From Patulibacter defluvii (GTDB lineage: Bacteria > Actinomycetota > Thermoleophilia > Solirubrobacterales > Solirubrobacteraceae), in the NCBI RefSeq assembly GCF_034096925.1, contig NZ_JAWZSQ010000024.1, forward strand, positions 1 through 64,000: a DNA stretch of 64,000 nucleotides, read 5' to 3'. Under the pieces are notes generated by a model. That model saw nothing but the letters and a program-made list of their open reading frames with translations. It did not search any database and had not been told where the DNA came from. Numbering within the stretch: the stretch's first letter is position 1; the number at the start of each line of letters is the position of its first letter. The position numbers and the translations under genes were made by a program. Shown one piece after another: positions 63,887-64,000 of this stretch.

Positions 63887-64000
63887 CTAGACCGCGTCCT
63901 CGAGCCGCAGGGTCGAGATCGTCTTGCGGACGTGGGCCTCGACCTCGTCCGCCGGCGCGGTGCCGTCGAAGCGGTGCAGCAGGCCCCGCTCCTCGTAGTA
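63887..64000 (-). CDS. adk: Adenylate kinase, C-terminal fragment at the window edge
   Basis: The last 37 codons on the minus strand (YYEERGLLHRFDGTAPADEV, then a helix ending LRLEDAV) match the end of adenylate kinase: the YY-x3-G-L-L strand and final helix. The start and P-loop lie outside the window. The order adk-map is the usual one. Confidence 0.88.
   Translation of the reverse strand, partial: YYEERGLLHRFDGTAPADEVEAHVRKTISTLRLEDAV

Overview
The window is a very GC-rich bacterial chromosome segment with dense genes, short gaps, GTG and ATG starts, and a conserved adk-map-rpmJ-rpsM-rpsK-rpoA-rplQ-truA block at its right end. Base composition, the number of beta-oxidation and TetR genes, many leaderless-looking promoters and the style of the secreted proteins suggest an actinobacterium, probably Thermoleophilia/Solirubrobacterales. 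That placement is inference; there is no 16S gene here. No insertion sequence, integrase, prophage or CRISPR-Cas gene was found.

Left end (1-5500): a gene-poor, extremely GC-rich tract precedes a ParA ATPase and a partner carrying two duplicated ribbon-helix-helix domains. A secreted protein gene follows, bracketed by two identical 52-bp copies of a terminator. Then comes an AHSA1/ArsR pair behind two operator-like palindromes. From 5500 to 13600 lie fatty-acid genes (crotonase, two acyl-CoA dehydrogenases, an acyl thioesterase, a FabG-like reductase) with a HerA-like ATPase and small exported proteins.

13600-22800: a secreted propeller/RTX protein, then an array of eight palindromic ~60-bp units alternating between two types (120-bp higher-order period), a 35-residue membrane peptide, and an esterase-glpK-plsC operon that could recycle acylglycerols. 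A second crotonase and an exonuclease III follow.

22800-38000: a GT-C mannosyltransferase-like protein, two TetR/DHA2-exporter pairs with visible operators, a lipoprotein, hydrolases, a rubredoxin, a Nudix protein, an SCP2 protein, a thiolase, two metallo-beta-lactamase-fold proteins and a glycosyltransferase. 38000-46700: a TerC protein behind a probable yybP-ykoY manganese riboswitch, a fused PncB-PncA NAD-salvage enzyme, an alkylation-repair operon (Ada-AlkA fusion plus Ogt), an HtrA protease, a nitronate monooxygenase-like protein and tRNA-Pro(CGG).

46700-64000: a sigma factor fused to an anti-sigma-like zinc finger, a membrane span and a long tail; Nif3; FadD; a possible CRP-type site upstream of a cluster ending in a class III adenylate cyclase and a DacB-type carboxypeptidase; a candidate structured RNA; then ligA, surE, truA and the ribosomal block, from which rpsD and infA are missing. 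Two themes recur: acyl-lipid turnover, and monocistronic genes whose -10 box ends 6-7 nt before the start codon.
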